64,000 nt of DNA from Eucalyptus grandis (GCF_016545825.1 NC_052614.1:14092559-14156558); one strand, 5' to 3'. Positions 12,064 through 24,370 are shown, numbered from the stretch's first letter. Notes: generated by a model from the letters alone, not told the origin. Numbers and translations are program-made.

Positions 12064-12622
12064 AAAAAGTTTTACACCTATTGTACAATGGTCAATTTAG
12101 TCATGAAATTTTTAATTTTATCAATTAAGACTCAAATCTTTTGACAATTTGCTAATTAGTCATTTCAACCAATCAGTCAAATAATTCTAACATAGTCACT
12201 GGCCACTACATGGCACAACCAAGATTGACGTGAACGTTTTTTTTTTTTTTTTTTTTTTTTTTGCAATTTAAAAAAATTAGTTTCTGAATATATTTTTTTC
12301 CCCATTGTTCACTTTCCAGAAGGTTGGCAAGGTCACAGCCCTTACTTGTTGCCAACGAGCGGCACTAGCCATTGTTGAGGCGTTGCGGGCCCGTTGGCCC
12401 ATATGGGAAGTGAAAAATGAAAAAAAATTGATTTTTTTTCTTTAAATTGTGAAAATTATCCACATCAACTTCGATCATACCAAGTAGGCTAGCTAATAGC
12501 CACGTCAGTGATTTCCATCCAAGTTTAACATGAAGGAATATGTTGACAAATCATTAAAAGGTTGAGAACTAAATTGACCAAATTGAAAATTTTAAACCCA
12601 ATTAGCATTTGTGTAATAGAGG
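12064..12622. mobile_element. Foldback-type non-autonomous element with GC-rich core
   Basis: The left end reads caaaaagttttacacctattgt and the right end (reverse complement) reads cctctattacacaaatgc, with mirrored inner phrases (tcaatttagtcatgaaat and gagaactaaattgacca). The centre (about 12310-12410) is GC-rich, including ttggcaaggtcacagcccttacttgttgccaacgag-like segments, and is flanked by T-rich and A-rich arms (a run of T at 12239-12262). No transposase is present. Same family as 19831-20577 and 34262-35132. Confidence 0.5.
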
Positions 12623-12624
12623 AG

Positions 12625-13130
12625 AATTACCAAAAAGGCCTAAATCTATTGTAATCTTATCAATTTAGTCATAAACCTTTTTTTTTGTCAATTTAGTCTT
12701 AAATCTTTTTTTTTTGTTAATTCAAGCCTTAAACCTTTTACATTTGTGACAGTTTAGTCCATTCGGCATATTTTGACTAGCAAATGTCGACATGGACTTT
12801 TTAAATAATATTTTAATAAGTTTCAAATTCTTTTATATTTCTTTTTTGTTTTTCTTTTCTTTTCTTTTTTAGTTTTCTCCTCTCCACTCAAGGCCACCGA
12901 GGGTTGTCAGTTGACCCTATTCAACTACAGGCGACGGTGTTGTGGCTCTCGCTTGGCCGAGATTTGACGAGGGCATCACGATCCTCACTCAGAGCTAACA
13001 AGTGCTGCAACACGCTTGCCCGGTGTTAGCAAGGGCGTCCTAGCCCCAAGTGGAGGGGAAAGAAAATTAGAGAAAAGATTTTTTTTTTAAATTAAATATT
13101 TAAAATATTATTAAAACACGTTAATGCTGG
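12625..13130. mobile_element. Half of a GC-core foldback element
   Basis: It starts with agaattaccaaaaaggcctaaatctattg, the family's left terminus, immediately abutting the previous element. It continues through the typical stack of 'caatttagtc-taaaccttt' repeats and the GACTAG-ATG-GACATGGACT motif into a GC-rich core (about 12890-13060: gccaccgagggttg ... cttgcccggtgttagcaagggcg). The expected mirrored right arm is missing or decayed, so this is a truncated copy. Confidence 0.45.
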
Positions 13131-13474
13131 TCGGCCATTATTATGCTTAATGTCATTATCATCATAAGACCATATGTTATATATATATAAATATCTTTGA
13201 TGTATTTGCTAATAATATTTGTTGCGAATGACTTATATTTTCCATTGTGTCTGCTTATATACATTTTATTTTGGAGGAAAAGCAAAGGAAGCAATAAAAT
13301 GGGTTGGTCAAATTTTAATTGACTGAATGGGTTGTGAAATTGAAATAATACCATCGTTGTGTTTGGTGCAAGGAACAATATTTTTTTTCCCCAAAAGGTA
13401 CAATTCTTAGAAACAATTGTGGTCCAAAAAGTAGGATGCATCGAAGAGATCCTCCCTTTGACTTTTTGGGGAAA

Positions 13475-13880
13475 TTCAATACTTGAAGTTATCCCAAATT
13501 TTAACACACCCATTCACTTTGTTAGATGTCTAAATAGATAAAAAGGAAAGGCTGAAAAAATACAATGGCAAATCCAAATATGTGAACTTTCTTCTTCTCC
13601 TCCACCATATCATATATCTCTTGAATTTATGTGTTTGAGTTCGTGATTGAAGAACATAAGTTCAAGAGATATATGATATGGTGGAGGAGAAGAAGAAAGT
13701 TGCAATACTTGAAGTTATCCAAAATTAATACGCCCATTCACTTTGTTAGGTGTTTAAATAGATCAAAAAAGAGGCTGAAAAATACAATGGCAAATCCATA
13801 TATGTGAACTTTCTTCTTCTCCTCCGCCATATCATATATCTCTTGAACTTATGGGTTTGAGTTTGTGGTTGAAGAACACT
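13475..13880. repeat. Diverged direct duplication of about 220 bp enclosing a hairpin
   Basis: The segment 13479-13625 (from caatacttgaagttatcc through tacaatggcaaatccaaatatgtgaactttcttcttctcctcc) recurs at 13705-13850 in the same order and orientation. Between the two copies lies an inverted copy of the last part, which forms the hairpin described separately (13585-13701). Confidence 0.75.
13585..13701. repeat. 47-bp inverted repeat with 23-nt loop
   Basis: Arm 1 (13585-13631, starting AACTTTCTTCTTCTCCTCC) and arm 2 (13655-13701) are reverse complements over 47 bp with one difference, which would be a G-U pair in RNA. The loop is 13632-13654. A third, direct copy of arm 1 plus loop follows at about 13809-13880 with two further differences. 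If transcribed, the transcript would form a long, nearly perfect hairpin of the kind that Dicer-like enzymes process; transcription is not shown. It could also simply be a recent template-switch duplication. Confidence 0.85.
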
Positions 13881-14960
13881 TTGAAGTGCATTGATTTTGC
13901 GTTCTCATTAGAGACACTGTATTATTGAGCTAGTACATCTATCGAAAACATTTGCTCGTACAGGAAAAATAACTACCTTGAAGAAAGCTTTTTAAAAGTT
14001 CCTTGCCTCAATCTAAATTTCTCTGCTTCCTTTTTTCTGTTTGATTTTCTCCATTTTCTAATTTAGTTTTTATGTGCATTTTTGAATTTGTAGACTTGTT
14101 CTACAACACTATATATAATATGTACACAGATTTCTCGCTGCTGGCTCCAAAACTCTTGCCTGGGCCCAACAATATAGATAACAGGCCTAATGCCCGTCCG
14201 AACTTGTGAACAACATTTGAGGACTCAATTGGTGAGACTACTTATGTGAGGCCTATTGCACAAAGAGCCCATTGACTCCTCTCTTTTATTTTTAATTTTT
14301 TGAGGAAAACTTTAAGTTTAATTTCTCTTCTTTTTCATTTTCCTTTTTTGGGGTCAGGACACTTATAAGTGAATTCTCTTTATTCCCTTTGTATTCGGCT
14401 TAGATAATAAGATTGTTGGAAGGTTGAAACTTTCCGCACATCATGTCCTTATTCGAATCATGCTGCTAACAGTCCATTTTGATGGGTGATTTGATCCATT
14501 ATAAGACCTTCTAAGCTCGTAATACGGCTTGTTCTTGGCATGGGGTAGCCTCCCATCCTCCTAAACTTATTCATACTGAAAAGAAAAGAAAAGAAAAAGA
14601 TTGCCTCCTTTTTAAGTTTGTAATAGGTATTGTTAGATTTGCATGATGGTACGTCAAGGAACAAACAGTTAAGTCTCTTAGAAATCGAAGTATCACTGTG
14701 ATCGCTTAAGTCCTTCTATTTCACGATCGATTATGGCAATCTCCTGAAAAAATGGGGGTTCTTCGCAAACTTATTAGGGAAAAACACTATCTGTTGTCAG
14801 CATGATCACGACAACATTCTCTTTTCTTAATATATAAATTATCATGTTCTTCGGCTCATCAATGAAGTATCTGAAATGCAACTAATGGCATAATTGATCA
14901 TGCTTGCCGGTGTGGTCTTTGTGCATAGCCATAAAGATTGTTTACATTTATAAAAATTAT
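13881..14960. other. Intergenic DNA, nothing recognised
   Basis: AT-rich sequence with no supported gene. An open minus-strand stretch at 14458-14664 shows no recognisable domain. Confidence 0.4.
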
Positions 14961-15457
14961 GGTTAATATCTTGAAAAATCTCAATCGATACACCTATGAC
15001 AAATTTACCCCAAATTAATTTTTTACCACAAAAAAATCCTAAATTGGTACACATTTGACAAATTTACCCCAAACAGGTACATTTAAGACAAAATTATCAT
15101 CTATTAGTTTCCATTAAATTTTACAGTCAAATTATTAAGTTGAATGATACGTGATAGTTAACCGGTGTATTAGTTTGGGATTTTACTCTCCATTTGTCAC
15201 AATTATGATTTTTTGTGGTATTAATCCAATTTAACGAAGAGTATGTTTATCACAAATGTATCAATTTGGGGTTTTTGGTGATTGAATAAATTAGTTTGAG
15301 ATAAATTTGTTACAAGTGTACCGGTTAGGAGTTTTTTATGGTCAATTGGAGTAAATTTGTCACGGGTGTCTTGGTTTAGAATTTTTATGGTTAAAAAATA
15401 GTTTGTGATAAAATTATCACACATATACCCGTTTTAGGTTTTTCAAGTTATTAACCC
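14961..15457. mobile_element. MULE-like MITE, diverged copy
   Basis: The termini GGTTAATATC... and ...GTTATTAACCC are inverted repeats. The interior is built of alternating 'tgacaaatttaccccaaa' and 'ccnaattggtacac' phrases that invert at the middle (right half: tttgttacaagtgtaccggttagg). The layout and length (about 497 bp) match the well-delimited element at 28926-29403. The flanks (aaaaattat and aataaatta) only suggest a decayed 9-bp target duplication. Confidence 0.6.
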
Positions 15458-16774
15458 AATAAATTAAGCAATTTTTGTTCTAAAAACAAAATTTGAAATT
15501 TTACACAAATTTCAAAAAATTATTAAAAAATAATATGTTAATTCAGTATCAATATTTGTGTCTTGCAAAACTTTTGAGAGCTTTAGATTTAAAAAAGGTC
15601 AAAGCACACGAGCCCCGTGATTCATATTAAAGAAGAAGTAAAAAGCAAAAAGTAGAATTCAATTTAAACAGACCAGTAAATTTTGCAATCACTGGCATGG
15701 CCTATATTATTTTTCTAAATCGCTTCATATTTGTGATTCTCCGTGTATATAAAACATTTGCTTTTCACTTTTGAGAAGGTGTAAGTGTGAACTAGGCTAT
15801 CAATGCCTTGTGATAGGATGAATATGTTAATCTATTGGGTTGATCATGACAAGTTTTTGGACTTAAGGAAGCATTTGTTTCATTAAAAATTTCATTATAA
15901 AAAAATTATTTTTCATGAATATCATATTTTTAGGAAAATGGTTATTTTTCACTTATTTGATGGTTTAGCAAAAGTGATTTTGTTCTTGCCAAAAAAGAAT
16001 GTTATTTTCTCCTAATTTAAATTTGTTATTTCGAGTCAGCGTAAAATGTTTTGTGGTAGATCGATAAGTTTCCCGTTATCCAAATACCGGATAGTCGGAA
16101 ACAAATTTTGAAACAGTTTTTCAAACAAATGGATCCTAGGGTTTATACTTGCGACTTCTCTCAGCCCATTTTCTCGAGAAAGTCACACAAGTCAAATCCA
16201 AAGAGGCTTTTAATCACCAACGCAACACAACTCAACGACACGCGGCAAATCCTGTTAAAAGTGAAGGGGATGGCCTAGCCGAGTAAGAGAAAGAGAACTT
16301 GATTTTGTCCAATCAATGTGGGGATGTAGTGAGCCCAAATGGGAGGAGATTTCGTAGCTGACGGATCCTAGAGTATAGTAAATATTGCCTATTGGGGCAT
16401 CTTCTCTCGAAATGGATCGCTAGGATTATGATAAAACCCATTTGAGATTAACGAGGAATCTTGGAAAGGCCTCAAAGTCTTCTTCCCCAAATGGACTTAA
16501 CTGCGACGTTTTCAAAGCATATATCCCGAGCGAAGATGTCCCTCGATATTCCTTTGAAATTTCCAGCAGCTAAACGACAATTTCCACCCTTGAAGTCACC
16601 GAAGTCTTCTGTGCGATCCAGGTCTTTGTCCATCAATCATAGGATGCTCTCCCAAAAATTTCAGTGCTGATCCTCTGTGTCTACGCCCTGAGATGGTTGA
16701 ATTCCGACTAATGATTGAGCCGGAGAGTATGATACGTGATGGCCTTTTGTTGTGGACTTCCGCGTAGCAAGCTT
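15458..16774. other. Intergenic DNA, nothing recognised
   Basis: Contains an AT-rich, self-similar segment (about 15860-16120) rich in 'attatttttca' and 'gaaaatggttattttt' phrases like those seen at 41840-41960 and 62960-63240, probably an old dispersed repeat. The segment 16430-16770 is of higher complexity and open in one frame (16461-16670, +), but no domain is recognised. Confidence 0.35.
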
Positions 16775-16909
16775 ATCTACTTTGAAATAAGTGAGTACTA
16801 ATGAGTAATGTAATTATTTTGCCATCCCATCTATTTCTGATCTACTTTGAAATAAGTGAGTACTAATAGGGAGTGGTGTAATTATTTCGCCATCGCATCT
16901 ATTTCTGAT
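16775..16909. repeat. 65-bp tandem duplication
   Basis: Two copies of a unit beginning ATCTACTTTGAAATAAGTGAG start at 16775 and 16840. They share the inner TGTAATTATTT-GCCATC-CATCTATTTCTG segment, with a few substitutions and a short insertion (gggagtg) in the second copy. Confidence 0.8.
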
Positions 16910-18473
16910 TAAAGGCATTTTTTGAATCAATCAATTTTCTAATTGATTGGTTACAGACATGAACATCATTCATACTATATTTCATTCACACAAAGTTCCA
17001 AATGGTATCGTTTTTAAGTACTTGATCCCTTTTTATACCCTCATTTTAATCGGAACATATAAGGAAAAACCCCCAATGAAATGAATTCTGTGTTTTGTTG
17101 TACACACAGTAGGGAGGTCTTTTTTTTTTTCAGATTCCAGCCTTTGGTTCGTGGACCGATAAAGACATAAAACCACTATGCTCTATAAGTTGCATCTCAG
17201 ATCACATCGCCTCTCTTTTTAGCTCAATTGTACTAAGATTCCTGCACTCTCCAAGAGCTAGACTGGATGTCGCTGCACGAGAGGAGAGAAAGAAGGAGGA
17301 GTATCGTCCCCGAAGATCTTCCGGATTTCTATGAGAGACTCCCCAACACGTGGAGGGAAGGATGTTCATATGATTGATGAAAGACGAGTCGCCCAAGTGG
17401 GTGGTCCATAGGTCGAAAACGAAAAGTCATGGAGGTACAGTATGAGGCCGCACTAAAGATCCCCGGTTGATAGATTGGTCCTTGAATCGCCTAATTCACT
17501 CTATACCGTCCGGCGACATTACCAAACACATTAGTACCATGTCGGTAGACAGCAGCTTCCGCTTGCGTGATGGATTATACAACGACTTCTAATGGCTAAT
17601 ATCTTGGCGGTCCGAGGATCGATGTAACTTTTTTTTCCTCCTTGGGTTCACGTTGAATGCTTTGTAAGATCCGAATCAAAAGTGTAAGGTGAATCTTCTG
17701 AACGGGCGGTGCGCGCTTTCTCTCTCTCTCCCACCCTCTTTAAGGAGTAGTCATCTTCATGACTGGTGAAAAATCTCGCGCCTGCATGAGTTGCCCTTGT
17801 CAATACCACGTAATAAAGTCGCACTTCCTCTTTGTACTTACCCCCTTCGTCGTTTTCCCATCGTGGCAGCCATTAGATAACTCTTGGTTGAATTGCCGAA
17901 TGCTTCCCTAATTTGGCTCAAAGATAAACGGAAGTGGTTTCCCACGTAATTACTAATTACGTGAGTAGCCCTGCCGTCAAAAGGATGACAAAGTTGGCTT
18001 CTGTCTAAATGTAGAAATTTAATGGATTGTGATTAGCCGGTGGATGCAAGACAACTTATCCCTTGAAATATGCAAGACACATTACCGATATGTGCTAAAT
18101 ATGACTCAACTCATTGAGTGACATGAATGACTCTTAAGGTTTATCTGAGGGGACTCGCCGTGATTAAAACATGAAACATACTTCATCTGTACCACAAAGC
18201 ACTTGATCATTTAGACAACCTCTTGGGAGTTTAGTGAGCGTGTGAAGAGTGCATAAATTATTAGTAAATGACTTACAACTTACATCTATTATATTTATTA
18301 GTACTCCCCTTGGCATTTGATCCTGCACATTGAAAAGTACCATGGAAACATTGCCACATTAATAAGATACCCTGAAAAATATAGGAGTAACAAGCGGGAT
18401 AAATTTAAGAGGGTGTTGTGCCACATTGATTTGATAAACGATTTTGTGGAGATATACTTGTGAGGGTATTAAG
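16910..18473. other. Intergenic DNA with an ACGT palindrome
   Basis: No gene recognised. A perfect 21-bp palindrome with a single central base (CACGTAATTA-C-TAATTACGTG) lies at 17943-17963. A short CT tract is at about 17716-17732. The segment 17150-17640 is less AT-rich and has open frames on both strands but no recognised domain. Confidence 0.35.
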
Positions 18474-19160
18474 TGTTAGGAGGCATGTATGAATGAGTTA
18501 TGTTAGAGAAATCCTATATTGGAAAATTAATGTGGTGTAAAGTAGTTAACATATCATAATTGACCCATAATTCATTGGCTTAAGCTTATGAGTGAAGGTG
18601 GATCCAATTGGATATATTGACGGATTAGGATTTGGGTTCCTTCTTGGCCATATATTGGAAGAAGGTATCGGGCTTCTACTACGCACTCCTTACAACTTCT
18701 GGGTAGCTAAGTGTTGTGGTGTGGAAACGGAGGCCCATAAGTTGATGCTGAATGATACCTCAATTAAAGGGGAGCGGGCCTAACACTATAACTCCTTGGT
18801 AAGCTTTTAAGTGAATATGGGTTTAATTGGACATATTGATGAGCTTGAACTTGGACTCCCTCTCCGCGATCTCCTCGGAAAAAAGGCACCAGATATCTAC
18901 CACGTGCTCCTAACATTAAGCATAAGAAAGACATGTTAGTGTAAGGTCAAATAATTGATATATTCAAGTTGGAACATAACTCATTATTTAAGCTTTTGAG
19001 AAGAAGATAGGGGTCCATTGAATGAGTTTTTTTTTTATCGAACCACTAGATGAGTTAATGAGTTCAGAATTAGGCTTCTTTTTTATAATCTCACCCTAGG
19101 AAGGTATTGGACTTCCACTCCATATTCCAATAGATTTGAACTCTTATACCAGTCAGGCTA
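18474..19160. repeat. Three partial copies of an LTR-like repeat
   Basis: The copy at 18474 begins TGTTAGGAGGCATGTATGAATGAG, followed by a tgttagagaaatcctatattgg phrase. It continues with taagcttatgagtgaaggtgg, ggatatattgacg and a cttctactacgcactcc segment. The second copy (about 18800-18905) and third copy (about 18975-19130) repeat the taagcttttnagtgaa, attgangag and ttggacttcc segments. The same family forms the host sequence around the retrotransposon at 57561-61066. The TG start and conserved order suggest solo LTR fragments, but no internal region is present. Confidence 0.55.
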
Positions 19161-19830
19161 CTACTTCTCATAAAACCTGAATTTATAACAAAATGAATCC
19201 CATTATTTATCTAGATATTTTAAGATGCAATATATTATATTTAAAGTTAAGGAAATATTTGGTTATCTCTCTGGTTGCTACCTAAAATAAACTCTCATTT
19301 TGATCTAAGCACATGTGCTCGATCTAGTTAAAGACAAATCATCCATGATGAGAACAACGACTCCACATGGAACTTCCTCAAGTTTTGGCATTAATAAACG
19401 AGACCAACTAAGAATCAAATATGAGACCTTACCCTTTATTTAGGCTTAAAATCCAAAATGCTTTACCCAGTAAACTTAACTCCATGGAATTAGATATAAT
19501 CATAATGATTGCATGTCAGATATGAATATGTAGGGCGACATCAGCTCTAAAAGATCATGATGATGGTGATAGAAGACCAAATCTCTCGCATGGTTTCTAT
19601 TAAATGGTGATTGTTACTTCGATGGTTGGTCAGTCTTCAAGACCACCTACTTGATAGATGGGTCCAAACGTGATTAATAGAAATGCCAATTCATGCTAAG
19701 ACCACTATCCTTTACTACTGTCGGTGGAAAATATCCCATAGTCGATCTTGCATTTATTAACCTCAATAAACATGTTTGCTTTCTTAATAAGTAGTTTCTT
19801 CATAATAAAGAGATTCTATCTAAAATTGAG
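19161..19830. other. Intergenic DNA, nothing recognised
   Basis: AT-rich with no supported gene or bounded repeat. Confidence 0.35.
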
Positions 19831-20577
19831 GGGGAAATTATCAAAAAGTTTTAAAATTATTGCACTTGTACCGATTCAATCCTAAATCTTTTGATAATTT
19901 GTTATTTTAGTCATTCTGGCCAATTTTGACTAGAAAACATTGATGAGACGATTTGGTCAATACCAATTGTACTATGTGACAAGGCTGGCATGGACGTAGA
20001 CAAATTTTTCTGAATTTTTAAATTAGTTTTCCTTTTTTTCTTTTTTTCTTTTACATTTTTTTCCAACTCTTGGCCGGCAAGGGTGTTAGCCCTCGCCTTG
20101 ATCCACGCTAGGCTGTGACCCTCACTTATAGGGTCACAAGTCCTCACCTATGGCTAGCGAGGGTTGGCCAACAACCTTCAAACCCTTGTCGGCTAAGAGT
20201 TGGAAAAGAAAAATGAAAAATAAAATTATATATATATATATATATATATATTCAGATTTTTTTTTAAATGCAAAAAAATTATCCACGTTAATATTGATCA
20301 TGTCACGTAAGACGGTCAACACGATTAAATTGCCATATTAGTATTTTTTGACCCAAATTGATCCTAATGTATTAATTGGCAAATTGTCAAAAGATTTCAG
20401 AGTAAATTAACATAATTGAATAGTTTAGGATTGGAAATTGTCAAATTGGCACAATTGAAAGATTTAGGATTGAATTGGCACAATTGTAAAGTTTAGGATT
20501 GAATTGACACAATTGTAAAATTTGGGACTAAATTGACACAAATGCAATGAATTTATGATTTTTTTGGTAATTTTCTC
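19831..20577. mobile_element. Foldback-type element with GC-rich core and (TA)n
   Basis: The left terminus GGGGAAATTATCAAAAAG and the right terminus (reverse complement GAGAAAATTACCAAAAAAATC) are inverted. Inner phrases mirror each other (ttttgataatttgttattttag and ggcaaattgtcaaaagattt). The core 20070-20205 is itself nearly palindromic: ccaactcttggccggcaagggtg on the left against cccttgtcggctaagagttgg on the right. A (TA)n tract lies at about 20228-20252. No transposase. Confidence 0.55.
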
Positions 20578-20924
20578 TATAATTGAGTGCATATACTTCA
20601 TGACTCCAGTGATCTTGCGCAGGGAAAAGAAAACCCTAAAGCCATGTCGTGTCATTGACTTGTCGACATTTAACAAAAATAATATATACGAAATAACTAA
20701 ATTAATAAATCATCAAAATGTTTAAGACTAAATGGACACTATTAAAAGATTTATAATTGAAAATTTTGTGACTGAATTGGCACACATGCTATAAATTTAG
20801 AATTTTTTTTGGTAATTTTCTCTAAAATTGAGATTGTATGGCAATCCTAAGCAGGGGAAAGAAAACCCTAAAGCCATATCATGTCACTGAGTTGCCGACA
20901 TTTCAACAAAAAGAATATGCAAAG
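20518..20924. repeat. Direct duplication of the element's right end plus flank
   Basis: The segment 20518-20687 recurs at 20763-20924. It comprises the element's right terminus (tttggtaattttctctannattgag) and the unique flank beyond it (ggnaaagaaaaccctaaagccat, then gtcattgacttgtcgacattt). Because both copies contain the terminus and the flank, the duplication happened after the element inserted. Confidence 0.7.
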
Positions 20925-21279
20925 AGAATATAGAGAGTTCACATCGTCCATCTCGACGTCAAGCTCATGAGGCGACGCATTTAATGTGCAGTAGCAGGGA
21001 ATGGTCCAGCGCGGAAATTATAGAAAACCCTCAAGATTGGTATGACTAGCCGTATAACCCTAATAAATTCCCATGTTGGACCACATTGAATAAAAACACC
21101 TCGTGTAAACCCATCAACATATCAGGATGGGACCAAAGGGGAGCTGGGGACGAGCATGAAGGCCATATGCGCACTCGCCTTAAGCCCTCCAGGCCAATGC
21201 AGAGCCAGGTTTTGACATGCAATGGCGCCAAGGACTGTCACGTGCCTCTGGACCATGCAGCACACATCTTTTGTAGGGC

Positions 21280-21327
<48 letters not shown>

Positions 21328-24080
21328 AGGGGGTTGCTTTCTATATCAGGGGACAGCTAGGGCGTTTTCAAGCGTTTTTCGACGAAATATACACTTGGCT
21401 TATAGAACAGATGAACCAACAACTCTTCTCTCAATCGCTCGTTGGGCATTTCGGTGACTGCAATTGGTGGAGGCGGCACCCACTATGAAAGACACAGCTT
21501 TGTTTTAAGCTCGAGCTTGCTTTCTTGAGTCCAGATGATGACTCAAGACTTCAGAAAAAGAGGCCAGACTGAGTAGTTTCCTAAATCGCATGTATGATCC
21601 ATCTGCTTTTCATGAGCTATCACTTGGGACTTCCGGAAACGCCCAGTAGTAAGCATGCCAAAACAACAAAACCCACGAAATCGTAACATGACAACATTTA
21701 AATAGGATGATAACTTGAGATCATCTACATAGGCTGTCCTGCTTTTCGATGACAAATTCTGGACTGTATGAAATTATGTACTTATTTTTGCTCTAAAAGC
21801 ACATCAATTAGTGCAGTTAACAGTATCTTGAGTCATCTGATTGATGGTTTTTCGTCGTATCTTGAAGTCTCATATAGCGAGCCTAGAAGGAAAAAAAGAA
21901 AAGAAAAAATCGATTGAAAAGTGAGGAAGAAATTAGTGTTAGACGGTAGTAGCTGATGAAGCCGTGGACCCAAAAGATATCTTATGGGGCAGGCAATAAT
22001 TAGTAGGACCCATTTTTGGTCCTAAAATAATGGGATTTTCCAAGAACTCTTTGACGTTGATGGTCTCAATCTCTCTCTCTCTCTCCCCTTCCTAGTCTTG
22101 AGTTGCTTTCATCTCATCTCAAGCCAATCCAATGATTTGCCATGCTTGACTTTGGTAGGGATATAACTCCCAACGACAAACCTCTCTCAGCTCACTCTCA
22201 TCTCTCCAGTTTAGCAATTAGCCAAACCAATGCAATAATGGACCGTCCACTCATTTTGATCCGCTTCACTAGTCAACCATTTCAGTCAACAAAAAAGGAA
22301 ATGATTTGTGAAAGTTGTGTATATCAACTCATTCTAAATATTTAAAGAGTGATATGGAGAAGGACATGATATTTATTTTTCTTTTAAATGCCAACAATAT
22401 TTCAAAGAAGGTGCCAACTATTTGCGGCGCTGTATAATCAATTAGGACCCCTCTCTATCATTTTTGAATGCACGCTTATTGGCAACAGTATCTATGAAAA
22501 TAACCGACCTCCCTGTTGATGTGCCTTCTCATAAAAAGAGGATGGCCTTTAGCTTTTGTGAAAGGTTGTATGCATTTGTTATAATTTTTTTTTTTTTATG
22601 TGTATCCCCTCCTAAACAGTTAATATATAAGGTATATTGCCTGTGTAAAACAATATTTGTCCAAAAAGCAAAGACATTGAAACTTTCACTTATTAGTGAG
22701 TTGAATTTATTTATAATTATTAAAAACTATTTACGCATTATCAGCCAAAATCCTATTTCTAAGATGATTATTTCTACTTCCAATGTTTAGAATAATAATC
22801 CATGTAATCTTCTCTTTTAAGGGAGTTATATTTGCTACTTGAATGGCTTTGATAATTCATCAACCTCGCTTTCTTAGTTCCTTCCGACTTTCACCATATA
22901 ACAAATAACTTCTACATGATTTTGAGGTATTCTCTCTAATAAGGACCTTGTTCCCATGTATCCATAGAGAACTAATTGAGTTAATTAAAGTAGGGACAAA
23001 AAAAAAAAACTACATCGAGACATTTTGAAAATTAGAAAAGTGCACGATTTGAAAAGATTAAGTATTTCAGGTGTTATATTACAATACCTTAAGTCATTGG
23101 TCGCATAATATAAAGACGACTGGTGCATAAAAAACTGCAAAAAAAAAAAAAAAATCTTAATTGATTGCCACTAAGATACTAGTTAAGAAGATCATTACGA
23201 CAAAATGTCGTTACGAAATTCTTTTAATTTTTTTTTTAATGGTCGGCAAATTCTTGGCAGGAGAGTTTGCATTCATATTTCAAAATCTCCCTTTGGTGCA
23301 CAAGTGCACCGTCACCATCAATCCAATTTGTGGTGACCTGCTTTTGAAAACCTACTTTTTTTTCTTTTTTCTTTTGTTTTTTAAATCTTCGGGTTTATAT
23401 CCAAATGAGTCCTGCAGGGACCAAATAAAAACAAAGAAGATCTTAAATTTCAAATCAGTATGACGTACTTCCCGAAAAATTTAAATGATTGAAAATTCTC
23501 TCATTTCTTCATACTTCTGACAAAATCCTACTTGAAGTTACGTACATTAATATGTACAAAATCGAATATACTTTCATAGCTAAGGGTAGGCTCATTATTT
23601 TTCAATTTGCCATTTAGTATCACATGGTATAATTAGAAGATGAGGCGTGAATAACATGAAGGTTTTTTTTAAGACCACCAAAAATTGAAATAATTGAAAG
23701 CAAAAATAGAGAGAGATTAGACCAATAAAAGAAAACAAAAAAAAAAAGTGAGGGGAAAAAAAAAAGACGATGAGGGTGAGCATCCGAAAGGTAGCTGTTA
23801 ATTGTATTTGAATTTTTGTGTGTCCGCCTACTTTGCATACCGATGTCATGATTTTTATGATGATCTGATATGCATTGAAAAATTTTGTGACGATAGTTTC
23901 AATAATTTTCTTAGGATTTAGTTTGTAATGTTTGTATTTGGATTTAGGGTTTTGAGTGACTTTTCTCTTTCAGTGTACTTTGAGTTTAAGTGGTGAATGT
24001 CTTCTCCTCCTTTGCCTGTGAACGTTGGCCAACAACCAAATTCCCCTCTATTGGCTAGATTTATAGATCCCCTAAATGTG
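20925..24080. other. Intergenic DNA with a (GA)n microsatellite
   Basis: A (GA)n tract occupies 21281-21324 and a CT tract about 22070-22086. Open stretches over or near the GA tract (21086-21488) encode Arg-Glu runs and are not genes. The remaining sequence is AT-rich with homopolymer runs, and no coding region is supported. Confidence 0.4.
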
Positions 24081-24370
24081 AACTTCCGTGGTTGGTGTGG
24101 TTGATTTGGATGTAAGGAAATTTTCAACTCGAGAACTGAAAGTTGGCCGTTCAAACCCCACCAAATACATGCGGACAATTCTGGATCAAGGCCACCTATG
24201 CAGGCTACAGCCCTTGAAGTTAAGCAGTTCATTAGACTTGCAGAGTGATTTATTGATCTCCAGACATTTGGCCCTCTGTGCTCGTACCTTGAGTTATGAA
24301 ACACCTGTTAAATCAAAAGCACTCGGAACTAGAGATTCTCTTTTATCAGTAGAATGTAAAAAGTGAAATG
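24081..24370 (+). mobile_element. Possible tRNA-derived SINE
   Basis: An A-box-like TGGTTGATTTGG at 24098-24109 and a B-box GTTCAAACCCC at 24149-24159 are spaced about 50 bp apart, as in SINEs derived from tRNAs with a long variable arm. No A-tail or flanking duplication was delimited, so the extent is uncertain. Confidence 0.3.

Noticed and set aside
13121..13513. 130-codon open frame on the minus strand
   Set aside because: Low-complexity Ile/Tyr/Lys-rich translation over AT-rich repeat-bordering DNA, no domain, and it overlaps the start of a direct duplication.
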